Below, piece after piece: positions 1 through 8,174 of a stretch of DNA of 64,000 nucleotides (position 1 is its first letter; each line of letters opens with the position of its first letter). A program made the position numbers and the translations under genes. The DNA lies in contig NZ_WYET01000005.1 in NCBI RefSeq assembly GCF_013376415.1, forward strand, positions 61,640-125,639. The letters are read 5' to 3'. This stretch comes from Flagellimonas chongwuensis. GTDB taxonomy: Bacteria; Bacteroidota; Bacteroidia; Flavobacteriales; Flavobacteriaceae. The notes under the pieces were generated by a model. That model saw only the letters and a list, made by a program, of their open reading frames with translations. It was not told the origin of the DNA and ran no database searches.

Positions 1-1077
1 GCTATTATATTTATTGATGAAATCGACGCCATTGGACGTGCAAGGGGCAAGAACAACTTTACAGGTTCCAATGACGAACGTGAAAACACATTGAACCAGC
101 TATTGACAGAAATGGACGGTTTCGGGACCAATACTAACGTAATCGTATTGGCCGCGACCAACCGTGCCGATGTACTGGACAAAGCTTTGATGCGTGCCGG
201 ACGTTTTGACCGTCAGATTTATGTTGACTTGCCGGACCTTAACGAAAGAAAAGAAATTTTCGAAGTACACCTTCGCCCAATTAAAACGGCAGAAACTCTG
301 GATTTGGACTTTTTGGCCAAGCAAACACCAGGTTTCTCGGGAGCGGATATAGCCAACGTTTGTAATGAAGCTGCACTTATTGCTGCCCGTAAGGAGAAAA
401 AAGCGGTCAACAAGCAGGATTTCTTGGACGCCGTTGATAGAATCGTTGGCGGCCTTGAGAAGAAGAATAAGATCATCACCCCGGACGAAAAGAAAACCAT
501 CGCTTTCCACGAAGCTGGGCACGCTACGGTGAGCTGGATGCTGGAGCATGCCGCACCATTGGTCAAAGTTACCATTGTTCCAAGGGGACAATCGTTGGGT
601 GCTGCTTGGTACTTGCCCGAAGAGCGCTTGATTGTTCGTCCAGAACAGATGTTGGATGAAATGTGCGCCACCATGGGAGGTAGGGCCGCAGAAAAAGTAA
701 TGTTCGATAGAATTTCCACCGGTGCACTCAGTGATTTGGAAAAAGTAACCAAACAGGCCCGTGCCATGGTCACCATTTATGGACTTAATGACCAATTGGG
801 GAACATTACCTATTACGATTCGTCGGGACAGAACGAATACGGGTTCACCAAACCATATAGTGAGGAAACGGCGCAAAAAATTGACCAAGAAATATCCAAA
901 ATGATTGAAGAGCAGTATCAGCGGGCCATCAAATTGTTGCAGGACAACAAGGACAAGCTCACCGAACTGGCTGAAAGACTTTTGGATAAAGAGGTTATCT
1001 TTAAGGACGATTTGGAAAAGATTTTTGGCCAAAGACCTTTTGAAAAACAAGAGGAGAAATTAGAGCCCGCAGAATAA
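1..1077 (+). CDS. ftsH: ATP-dependent zinc metalloprotease FtsH, 3' part (5' end outside window)
   Basis: Membrane-anchored AAA+ protease that extracts and degrades membrane and regulatory proteins. The reading frame is open from base 1, so only the last 358 residues are seen; the N-terminal membrane segments and Walker A lie upstream. Fragment residues 4-9 are the Walker B motif (FIDEID), followed by the second region of homology with the arginine finger (RAGRFDRQ), the zinc site HEAGH at fragment residues 170-174 (bases 508-522), and the later SDLEKVT segment that supplies the third, acidic zinc ligand. The C-terminal tail is Lys/Glu rich. Start unknown because it is outside the window. The LUD protein follows after 63 bases on the same strand. 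Identification is near certain. Confidence 0.97.
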   Translation, partial: AIIFIDEIDAIGRARGKNNFTGSNDERENTLNQLLTEMDGFGTNTNVIVLAATNRADVLDKALMRAGRFDRQIYVDLPDLNERKEIFEVHLRPIKTAETLDLDFLAKQTPGFSGADIANVCNEAALIAARKEKKAVNKQDFLDAVDRIVGGLEKKNKIITPDEKKTIAFHEAGHATVSWMLEHAAPLVKVTIVPRGQSLGAAWYLPEERLIVRPEQMLDEMCATMGGRAAEKVMFDRISTGALSDLEKVTKQARAMVTIYGLNDQLGNITYYDSSGQNEYGFTKPYSEETAQKIDQEISKMIEEQYQRAIKLLQDNKDKLTELAERLLDKEVIFKDDLEKIFGQRPFEKQEEKLEPAE

Positions 1078-1140
1078 AATCATTCAAAAAATCTAATCAA
1101 AGCATTATATTGATTCAGTAGAAAAGAACACATGCCATAA

Positions 1141-1749
1141 ATGGGAGTTTTTAAAAAACTTTTCGGAGGAGGAAAAAAGGTTTCCAAGGAAACTGCGGAA
1201 ACCCGTGGTGACCATATGCCCGATTTAAAGATTCCCGTAGATGAAAAATTTACCATCTACTTTAAGAAAAATGGCGGAAAGTTCATCTACTGTGAAGACT
1301 TTGCCGAGGTTTCCGAAGCGCTTAAAAACATCATTTCAGAAAACGACTGGCAAAATCAACTATTCTATTCTCTGGATCCGAGACTGGAAACAAAGTTTGC
1401 TTCCGAAAAGCTTCAGTTTACAGACAATCGCAAGGAAAGCAATATTTTCTTTACTACCTGTGAGCATCTTGTGGCCCATAACGGTTCCATATTGGTCTGT
1501 TCCAATCAAATCAAGGAAAAGAAATTGGACGAACTGCCCTCCAATTTGGTAGTTTTTGCCACAACAAGCCAGTTGGTGGACTCCATAAGCGAGGCGCTCA
1601 AAATTATCAAGGAACGCTACCAAAAGAATATTCCTAACAATATTACCACATTAAAACACTTTCAGCCTACGGCGGAAAACAAAGATGATTTCCTTTCTTA
1701 CGGAAGTGCCTCGAAAAATGTATATCTTTTGCTCCTAGAAGATTTCTAA
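1141..1749 (+). CDS. LUD domain (LutC/YkgG-like) protein
   Basis: 202-residue protein of the LUD (lactate utilisation) fold family, related to LutC/YkgG. It has a basic, glycine-rich N-terminus (KKLFGGGKK), then the LUD core; typical late-family features are the CEHLVAHNGS segment and the VVFATTSQLVDS segment. There are no Fe-S cysteine clusters and no LutA or LutB neighbour, so a role in lactate oxidation is not supported by context. It sits between ftsH and cdsA with a 4-base gap to cdsA, so it is probably co-transcribed with the phospholipid genes. Bacteroidota often carry a lone LUD gene at this location (recalled, not checked). Precise function unknown. Confidence 0.75.
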   Translation: MGVFKKLFGGGKKVSKETAETRGDHMPDLKIPVDEKFTIYFKKNGGKFIYCEDFAEVSEALKNIISENDWQNQLFYSLDPRLETKFASEKLQFTDNRKESNIFFTTCEHLVAHNGSILVCSNQIKEKKLDELPSNLVVFATTSQLVDSISEALKIIKERYQKNIPNNITTLKHFQPTAENKDDFLSYGSASKNVYLLLLEDF

Positions 1750-1753
1750 GTAC

Positions 1754-2557
1754 ATGAGAGAAATTTTAAGACGCTCCATAACCGGGGTAATTTATGTTTT
1801 ACTTCTACTGGGTGCCGTTTTTTTGAGTTCGGATGCCTTCGACTTTTTATTCATGACCTTTGGACTAGCATGCCTGTATGAGTACAAGCGAATTGTAAAC
1901 CTAAAGGGCTACCATATATTTATGGCCTATTTGGCACTTTGGTGGGTTTTTATATACCTTACCAATGACTCGACCGCCATAAACCTTTTAATGCTCTGCA
2001 CCATCACGGTGGACATGGCATTGCTGATGTTCCTGTTCTCTAAAAGGCCTAAAAATTTCAGCAGCTTTCAAAAATTTATCATTGGACTGTTTTATATCGG
2101 CGGAGGCTGCATTTTTTTGACCATGATTCCATATAAACATGATGATTTTGCCCAATTTCTCATCATGGGCATCTTTATTTTGATTTGGGTAAACGATACT
2201 TTTGCCTATTTAACAGGGCGTACTTTCGGCCGAACTAAACTTTTTCCTTCAGTTTCTCCAAAAAAAACCATTGAAGGTTCTATAGGAGGTCTTATTTTTG
2301 CACTTGTGGCCGCTTACTTTTTATCATGGTACGAAACAAGGTTGTCGATTACCGAGTGGATGGCAATGGCCTGTTTAATAGTTGTAGCGGGGAGTTTGGG
2401 AGATTTATTGGAATCCAAGTTCAAACGAATGGCCGGGGTAAAGGACAGTGGAGCCATATTACCGGGACATGGTGGAATTTGGGACCGTTTGGATAGCCTA
2501 GTGTTCGCTGCGCCTTTTGCTTATTTGATTTTAAATATTTTCTCCTATGTTTCATAA
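1754..2557 (+). CDS. cdsA: Phosphatidate cytidylyltransferase
   Basis: Converts phosphatidic acid and CTP to CDP-diacylglycerol, the branch point for phosphatidylserine/phosphatidylethanolamine and phosphatidylglycerol synthesis, in the inner membrane. The 267-residue protein is almost entirely hydrophobic helices. Residues 221-247 match the CDP-alcohol cytidylyltransferase signature: SKFKR, then KDSG, then LPGHGG and DRLD. Length fits the bacterial family. It follows the LUD gene by 4 bases and its last 11 bases overlap psd in another frame, which points to translational coupling and a shared phospholipid operon. Confidence 0.96.
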   Translation: MREILRRSITGVIYVLLLLGAVFLSSDAFDFLFMTFGLACLYEYKRIVNLKGYHIFMAYLALWWVFIYLTNDSTAINLLMLCTITVDMALLMFLFSKRPKNFSSFQKFIIGLFYIGGGCIFLTMIPYKHDDFAQFLIMGIFILIWVNDTFAYLTGRTFGRTKLFPSVSPKKTIEGSIGGLIFALVAAYFLSWYETRLSITEWMAMACLIVVAGSLGDLLESKFKRMAGVKDSGAILPGHGGIWDRLDSLVFAAPFAYLILNIFSYVS

Positions 2558-3212
2558 AGAGGGTCAAAAAATTATCATCATCACTTTCTGTATCGTGGTG
2601 GCAGCCGTTCTGGCGGCACATTACTACGTTAATTTGGAGTGGGCCCGGTTTTCGCTTCAGGTAGCCGCATTGATTTTTCTCATTGCCATTCTCCAGTTTT
2701 TCAGGAATCCCAAAAGACGTGTCACCCGCAGTTTTGATGAAATTCTGGCACCCGTGGATGGAAAGGTCGTGGTAATTGAAGAAGTGGATGAACCTGAATA
2801 TTTCAAGGAAAAAAGAAAACAGGTATCCATATTCATGTCCCCCACCAATGTACACGTTACCAGATATCCCGCCAGTGGAACGGTAACGTACTCCAAATAT
2901 CATCCCGGGAAATATTTGGTGGCCTGGCACCCAAAATCCAGTACGGAGAACGAACGTACCACCGTTATACTCCACACCCCAAAATTTGGTGAAATCGGCT
3001 ACCGACAAATTGCTGGCGCCATGGCCCGTAGAATTGTAAACTACGCCGAGGAAGGCGAACAAGTAACCCAAGGCGAGGATGCAGGCTTCATAAAATTTGG
3101 TTCCCGTGTTGATTTGCTACTTCCTTTGGACTGCGATATTACCGTTAAGCTCAATCAAAAAGTTGTTGGAGCACACACCTGTATAGCTTCCGTAAGACCA
3201 TTGGATGATTAA
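2547..3212 (+). CDS. psd: Phosphatidylserine decarboxylase, short type
   Basis: Decarboxylates phosphatidylserine to phosphatidylethanolamine. This is the 221-residue short type with two N-terminal hydrophobic helices. The self-cleavage site is FGSR, with Gly185-Ser186 (Ser codon at 3102); cleavage before the serine would create the pyruvoyl cofactor and split the protein into a large beta and a small alpha chain. Other family landmarks are LAPVDGKV and the FMSPTNVHVTRYP segment. It overlaps cdsA by 11 bases upstream and the acyl-CoA-binding protein gene by 8 bases downstream, so the three are almost certainly one operon. Confidence 0.95.
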   Translation: MFHKEGQKIIIITFCIVVAAVLAAHYYVNLEWARFSLQVAALIFLIAILQFFRNPKRRVTRSFDEILAPVDGKVVVIEEVDEPEYFKEKRKQVSIFMSPTNVHVTRYPASGTVTYSKYHPGKYLVAWHPKSSTENERTTVILHTPKFGEIGYRQIAGAMARRIVNYAEEGEQVTQGEDAGFIKFGSRVDLLLPLDCDITVKLNQKVVGAHTCIASVRPLDD

Positions 3213-3468
3213 CGAAGACCTACATAAAAGATTCGAAGATGCCGTTAACTTTGTTAACGACTACACCGACCCTTTGCCCGCTGATCTACTCTTAAAGCTC
3301 TATGCCTATTTCAAGATTGCCAACAAAAACTTTGACAATCCAGGAAGTAGAACTCCTCTCATCAATGCCTTTAAGGCAAATGCTCTTTTCCAGGCCAAAA
3401 GAATAAGCAGGGAAGAAGCCATGGAGAAATATGTGGAATTGGTGGAGAAAGAGCTAAAATCGCTCTAA
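3205..3468 (+). CDS. Acyl-CoA-binding protein
   Basis: 87-residue protein of the ACBP family, a four-helix cytosolic carrier that binds long-chain acyl-CoA esters. The length is the family's usual 86-90 residues. The sequence LKLYAYFKIAN carries the conserved Tyr and Lys that contact the CoA and acyl groups, and the later YVELVEKEL segment is the fourth helix. ACBPs are common in eukaryotes and patchy in bacteria, though frequent in Bacteroidota. The gene overlaps psd by 8 bases, placing an acyl-CoA buffer in a phospholipid-synthesis operon. It ends with a 4-base convergent overlap with the sterol-desaturase-type gene. Confidence 0.9.
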   Translation: MINEDLHKRFEDAVNFVNDYTDPLPADLLLKLYAYFKIANKNFDNPGSRTPLINAFKANALFQAKRISREEAMEKYVELVEKELKSL

Positions 3469-4733
3469 GCGGTCAAGTCCGAAGTGGCCAACGACCTTTC
3501 AAAATACGTAAAGTAAACTCCGCCGAAAATAGTTGCCAAAAAATAAAGGGCCACTATGTAGCTACCCTCTGAAACATATGTATCGATTCCGAACCAATCA
3601 TTGGTAAAGTAAATCAAGATCAAACCACCTAACCCTCGAATTACCTCAATCCAAACTGCATAAATTTTACGGTCCATTAAAGTAGTGTAGCCATAGATTC
3701 CGACAAAAATAAACGCTCCGAACAGCAGCAGACCGTCAAAACCGATTTCCGCATAGCTATAGAACATAAACAACATCAAAAAGGTGGTAACCACCAATTG
3801 GAAAAGTGAGTATGCCTTGAGCGAGGATGATGCCTCGGGTTGATATTTTCGAAAATTAAACACATTCTTGATTATAGAAATGGGATATTTTTCCTTGACA
3901 TCTGCCGGGCGCCAGCCTGTGGGCATAAACCAAATCCTGAATTTATCCCAATAATTTTTGGTCCGCCAAGCATCCTGCATCAATCGCCATAAATGTTGAA
4001 AATTAATGATGATGGGGTTCCATGTATTTGCCGGTTTCAGCACACCATATTGCGGTGGAACCTCATCCAGTTCCTCCTGAAAAGTACCAAATATCCTATC
4101 CCAAACACAAAAAATCTGTCCAAGGTTTTTGTCGATATACTCCTTATTAATGGCATGGTGAACTCTGTGCTGCGATGGCGTTACGATAACATATTCCAAA
4201 AAACCCATCTTACCAATATGCTGGGTGTGGTACCAAAACTGCGCAAATAAATGAATGGGCGCCAAAACTGCAATCACCTTGTGAGGAACGCCCAAAAGCG
4301 CAGCCGGAATCAATAAAAGTGCATAATAGCCTAGTAAATTTGAAATAGGCTGTCGAAGTGCACAGGCCAAATTGAACTCCTCACTGCTATGATGAATCAC
4401 GTGCTGGTTCCAAAAAAAGTTGATATGATGACTTAACCTATGGTTCCAATACCCTGCAAAGTCCAGAGCAATAAAGGCCACGACCCACACCAACCAGGTA
4501 GCCTTGATCTCGATAAGCGCCAAATGTTCGAGCAAAAAAGGATAACTGATCAAAATCAGCACCAATCCGAGAGAATCCTTGACCACATTGGTAAGACCAG
4601 AGCTAAGGCTGCTAACGGTATCCATGAGGTTATGTTTCTGATCTTTTACAAATCGGCCATATAGAATCTCGATCAACACAAGGCCGATAAAAAAAGGAGT
4701 GGCATATAACAATGCCGTTGCATATGATTCCAT
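3465..4733 (-). CDS. Sterol desaturase / fatty acid hydroxylase family membrane protein
   Basis: Di-iron membrane hydroxylase of the ERG3/SUR2 superfamily (422 residues). The histidine boxes are all present: HRLSHH at 98-103, HVIHH at 111-115, and HRVHH at 189-193, with extra histidines at 169 and 172. The catalytic domain ends near residue 250; the remainder forms about four more hydrophobic helices, an extension beyond the usual 270-300 residue enzymes. Family members hydroxylate or desaturate lipid chains such as sterols, sphingolipids, carotenoids or ornithine lipids; the substrate here cannot be told from sequence. Convergent with the phospholipid operon, divergent from nothing, monocistronic. 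Confidence 0.88.
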   Translation of the reverse strand: MESYATALLYATPFFIGLVLIEILYGRFVKDQKHNLMDTVSSLSSGLTNVVKDSLGLVLILISYPFLLEHLALIEIKATWLVWVVAFIALDFAGYWNHRLSHHINFFWNQHVIHHSSEEFNLACALRQPISNLLGYYALLLIPAALLGVPHKVIAVLAPIHLFAQFWYHTQHIGKMGFLEYVIVTPSQHRVHHAINKEYIDKNLGQIFCVWDRIFGTFQEELDEVPPQYGVLKPANTWNPIIINFQHLWRLMQDAWRTKNYWDKFRIWFMPTGWRPADVKEKYPISIIKNVFNFRKYQPEASSSLKAYSLFQLVVTTFLMLFMFYSYAEIGFDGLLLFGAFIFVGIYGYTTLMDRKIYAVWIEVIRGLGGLILIYFTNDWFGIDTYVSEGSYIVALYFLATIFGGVYFTYFERSLATSDLTA

Positions 4734-4789
4734 ATCAAGAAAAATTTAAAATTTTGCTCGATGCAAGAATGGGGTTATATGCCTTTAAG

Positions 4790-5617
4790 TTACTCTAAAT
4801 TTTTAAATAACTGAATATCATTTGCATCCGTTAGGTCAGGAATGTGTTCTGAGCGTGGAATACAAAGTACGCTTTTCGGTTGTTCCTCCACCAAAACGGC
4901 CACGGCCTTGGGCAATTCCTTTTCGTCGCGAACAGGATCAATGGGGCAGTTTTTTATGTACGGATAAACCCCACTGCCCGAAAAACTAAAAATGTTCATG
5001 CTTACCCTAAGCTGTCCGGATGCATCCTTGTAGTTAGGAACATCTGCCACATCTGGTTTTTCAACAATTTGTTGTAGAAATCCATCCTCGCAAATATCCA
5101 TTACGGCAAACTTGGCAATACGCTCCTCGGTATAATCGAAACCTGAACTGCCGTAACTGATCAGTGCATGAGGAGCCTTCCTATCTTCCCTCAAATCTTG
5201 TAATGCACCAATGGAGTACAGATTATCGCCGTTACAAACCGTAAACGTGCCCTGTTTTAATTCGGGATACTGGTCCAAACATTGTTGGAGAGCGTCGGCA
5301 GTACCCAATGGTTTTGTTCTTCCTTCCGGTACCGATTGAACGGCCAAGAACACTTCCAGCCCATTTGGAAAACCACCTTGATCTTTTAAATCTTGAAAAG
5401 CAGAATTTTCGGGACTTGTGATTAAATACAATTTCGTATATCCCGCTTCCACCGCATTTTGAACCAAATAGTATAGGAAGGGCCTCCCATTTTTTCCAAC
5501 AGGAATCAAACTTTTATGGGGGATGTTGTCCATAACCTGGTCATCCCGTTGTTTTAAACTCCTTTTCATTCGTGATGATGCACCACCTACCATGATGATC
5601 AAACTCGTGTTCTCCAT
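4790..5617 (-). CDS. Sugar nucleotidyltransferase-like protein
   Basis: NTP-transferase (Rossmann-like) protein that would join a sugar 1-phosphate to a nucleotide. The N-terminal nucleotide-binding signature is degenerate: MVGGASSRMK (residues 9-18) instead of the usual LAGGxGTRL. A central NGDN motif matches the metal-binding region, and VEKP is the typical segment that contacts the sugar phosphate. The ATG at 5617 is preferred over an upstream TTG because it leaves a 5-base gap after the kinase stop. Immediately downstream of the GHMP kinase, suggesting a kinase/pyrophosphorylase salvage pair acting on one sugar. Sugar and nucleotide not identifiable. Confidence 0.8.
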   Translation of the reverse strand: MENTSLIIMVGGASSRMKRSLKQRDDQVMDNIPHKSLIPVGKNGRPFLYYLVQNAVEAGYTKLYLITSPENSAFQDLKDQGGFPNGLEVFLAVQSVPEGRTKPLGTADALQQCLDQYPELKQGTFTVCNGDNLYSIGALQDLREDRKAPHALISYGSSGFDYTEERIAKFAVMDICEDGFLQQIVEKPDVADVPNYKDASGQLRVSMNIFSFSGSGVYPYIKNCPIDPVRDEKELPKAVAVLVEEQPKSVLCIPRSEHIPDLTDANDIQLFKNLE

Positions 5618-5622
5618 TATAT

Positions 5623-6675
5623 TCAACTTTTTAATTCTACAGCATACACCGCTTTCGCACCTTTGCCCAAAAATGCCTGTATTACTTTTTCTTCCATATC
5701 ATCTGGAACCATAGCCACCATACAGCCACCGCCGCCCGAACCTATTATCTTGGTCCCTATGGCACCCGCATCACGGGCAGCATCCATCATTGCTGCCATT
5801 TCCAAAGGAGTATTCTGTATTTCTTTTTGAAGAATCATTTGGTGCTGGTTCATTAAATCGCCCAAAAGTTGGATATCGGGGTTTGGATTCAACAGCTCCT
5901 TTTTAGCTTCTAAAGTAATGTGATAGTTATGGATAGCCGCATACCAATATCCCTGCAGCTCCTCAGGCACCAAATCTACATATGCTTCGTAATCCGACAC
6001 ACTGGCTTGCTCCAGTTCAAATGAGGAATGGACGTTTATAACGGCATCCACCGCCCGTTGTTGATACACCCTAGCGTTTTTTAAAACTTCCAAGGTTTTT
6101 TTGGGAACCCCGGATTCAGCGACCAGCAACTTGCCCAGACCTGCGTTTAAACGAGTACTCTCTCCATTTTTTGTATCAATATAAATCAAGCCTTTTTGTG
6201 CTATGGTATATTGATCCATCAATCCACCGGGTTGATCAAAAAACAACACTTCGGCTTCGTAGGCCCATCTCCCAATTTGATAATCGCTGATTTCTTCTGA
6301 TTTTCCTTGCGTAGCCACTAAAAAGCGAATCCATGCCACCACAAGGGCAGAGGAACTGGACAGCCCCGCATTTACCGGAATATTACCCGATATTTCGATA
6401 TCATAGCCCTGATCCAACTGAAAGCCTTCCCTTTTTAGCACAGCCATCACCGACCTGAAATAATCATCGGGTTGAACGTTTTTTAAATGATCATCCAGAG
6501 CAATTTTTGCTTCTTCCCGTAGGTCCAACAACTTTAAAAGATATGTTTTATCAGTATTGGGAGTGGCTCTCAAATTTATAAAACGGTCTATGGTCCCAGC
6601 AATCACGGGCAATCCCAAATAATCTTGATGGTCCCCATAAAAACAGATTCGGGCGGGTACTTTTATTTCAATCAT
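5623..6675 (-). CDS. GHMP-family sugar kinase (galactokinase-like)
   Basis: 350-residue kinase predicted to phosphorylate a sugar at C1. Landmarks: PARICFYGDHQDY near the N-terminus (residues 7-19), equivalent to the GEHTDY substrate motif of galactokinase; the GHMP phosphate-binding loop PVNAGLSSSSAL at 100-111; QPGGLMDQY at 148-156, whose Asp154 matches the galactokinase catalytic base; and a C-terminal GSGGGGC glycine motif. It lies between the nucleotidyltransferase and the GH109-like gene on the same strand, so it may act on the sugar released by the latter. Could be a galactosamine, glucuronate or arabinose kinase; sequence alone does not decide. Confidence 0.85.
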   Translation of the reverse strand: MIEIKVPARICFYGDHQDYLGLPVIAGTIDRFINLRATPNTDKTYLLKLLDLREEAKIALDDHLKNVQPDDYFRSVMAVLKREGFQLDQGYDIEISGNIPVNAGLSSSSALVVAWIRFLVATQGKSEEISDYQIGRWAYEAEVLFFDQPGGLMDQYTIAQKGLIYIDTKNGESTRLNAGLGKLLVAESGVPKKTLEVLKNARVYQQRAVDAVINVHSSFELEQASVSDYEAYVDLVPEELQGYWYAAIHNYHITLEAKKELLNPNPDIQLLGDLMNQHQMILQKEIQNTPLEMAAMMDAARDAGAIGTKIIGSGGGGCMVAMVPDDMEEKVIQAFLGKGAKAVYAVELKS

Positions 6676-6688
6676 TAATACGGTCTAC

Positions 6689-8077
6689 TTAACTAATTAT
6701 TTGCAACGGTTCGGTATTCTTCCAGTTGCCTCTGGTAAAATCGGGGAACGGCTGAGGTGCTCCAGCGCTTGCCACTGAGCGTTCGCTCAATGGGGAAACG
6801 GCGCTCCAAAGGCAACCTTCGTACACATTTTGGTCCAAAGGCAATCCTTTTTGAAGACATTCCACTATGCGATATACCATGATACCGTCCATGCCCCCAT
6901 GTCCACTGCCCTTGGCAGCTTCGTTCAATCTTTTATACAAGGGGTGGTCATACTTTTCATATAGTTTCTCCAATTCCTCGCCCTGAACCCATGAATGATG
7001 GTCTTCCGTAAGCCCTTCCACACCTCCTTCCAGAGCTACGCGGGTCGGAAACCCTGCCAGAATGCCTTTGGTTCCCTGCACCAAGTTCAACCGGGAATAT
7101 GGTCTTGGACTGGTTTCGTCCCATTGCACCATAATGGTTTTTCCAAAATGGGTTTTGATGATGGATGTATTCAAATCGCCACCTTTAAAATCCAACTGGT
7201 TCCATTTGTGGTCGGCGACATAATTTTTTTCAGCATAAAGTTCCCGCCCTCTCGATGGCGTTGAGAAGGAAACCAAACTACCAAAGGTATCTTCTCCTCT
7301 ACCCAAACTCATGTACTGGGCCACTGGACCCAATCCATGGGTAGGATATAAATTTCCGTTACGGTTGGCATAATGATGGGTGCGCCACGACCCTGTTCCC
7401 CGCTCCTGCTCTTCCATCTGCCAACGTAATTCGTGGATATAGGCTGCCTCTCCATGAAGAATTTCACCAATCAAACCTTGGCGGCACATATTGAGAAACA
7501 TCAATTCATCTCGACTATAGTTGACGTTTTCCAACATCATGCAATGTTTTTGGGTTCGCTCACTGGCGTCAACAATATCCCACATCTCCTGAATGGTAGT
7601 GGCAATGGGTACCTCAATAAAGGCATGGGCGCCGTGTTCCATGGCTCCGATAGCCATTGGCGCATGGTTGGCCCAATTGGTGGCAATAAAAACTATATCC
7701 GGCTGTACCTCCTTGAGCATGGTTTGCCATTCATCTTCGCCTCCCCAGTATTGGGCTATATTTTTATGCCGATTTTCTCCTGCGGCGTCTTTTACCCATT
7801 TTGTTTTTTCTTTGACCAAGTCTTCATAAAGGTCACAGATAGCAACTACTTCAGTACCCTCCAAAGCAGCAAAGAACTTGGCATGTGTGCCTCCCCGGGC
7901 CCCCACTCCAATAAAAGCAGCGCGAACCTTTTCCAATTTAGGAGCCGCAAATCCGCCCATGTAAGTTGATGAAAATGGTCTTTCCGAATTGGCTTTTAAA
8001 TACGATGGAACTATGGATACTGCGGCTGCGGTCAACGAAGTCTTTTGAATAAAACTTCTTCTATTGAGATTTTTCAT
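6689..8077 (-). CDS. Gfo/Idh/MocA-fold protein, GH109-like NAD-dependent glycosidase, Tat-exported
   Basis: 462-residue protein with a Tat signal (NRRSF at 5-9, then a hydrophobic stretch to about residue 25) and an NAD-binding GVGARG motif at 57-62. It resembles the GH109 alpha-N-acetylgalactosaminidases, which use a redox/elimination mechanism with bound NAD+. Recalled landmarks of that family are present: the FIEVPIA segment, LENVNYSRDE, HELRW after a tyrosine, and NLYPTHGLGP, which contains the Tyr/His pair implicated in catalysis. The C-terminal PLSERS and PDFTRGNWKN segments also match. Location would be periplasm. First gene of a three-gene sugar cluster. GH109 membership fairly sure; substrate inferred. 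Confidence 0.82.
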   Translation of the reverse strand: MKNLNRRSFIQKTSLTAAAVSIVPSYLKANSERPFSSTYMGGFAAPKLEKVRAAFIGVGARGGTHAKFFAALEGTEVVAICDLYEDLVKEKTKWVKDAAGENRHKNIAQYWGGEDEWQTMLKEVQPDIVFIATNWANHAPMAIGAMEHGAHAFIEVPIATTIQEMWDIVDASERTQKHCMMLENVNYSRDELMFLNMCRQGLIGEILHGEAAYIHELRWQMEEQERGTGSWRTHHYANRNGNLYPTHGLGPVAQYMSLGRGEDTFGSLVSFSTPSRGRELYAEKNYVADHKWNQLDFKGGDLNTSIIKTHFGKTIMVQWDETSPRPYSRLNLVQGTKGILAGFPTRVALEGGVEGLTEDHHSWVQGEELEKLYEKYDHPLYKRLNEAAKGSGHGGMDGIMVYRIVECLQKGLPLDQNVYEGCLWSAVSPLSERSVASAGAPQPFPDFTRGNWKNTEPLQIIS

Positions 8078-8118
8078 GGGTATTTGAGTTGTAGTCTTAT
8101 TTGCTGTGTCAAAGTATG

Positions 8119-8148
8119 AAAAATAAAAGGGAAGTTAACCTCCCTTTA
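8119..8148 (-). terminator. Rho-independent terminator after valS
   Basis: Stem AAAGGGA-G / C-TCCCTTT with one mismatch around a TTAA loop, followed on the minus strand by a T-rich run (TTTTATTTTT). It lies just past the valS stop and before the GH109-like gene start, separating the two transcripts. Confidence 0.65.
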
Positions 8149-8174
8149 AAATCAATACAACGTGTAAAATTCTA

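Noticed and set aside
100..1050. Long antisense open frame under ftsH
   Set aside because: It lies fully within the clear ftsH frame on the opposite strand and has no domain-like sequence; it is a codon-bias shadow.
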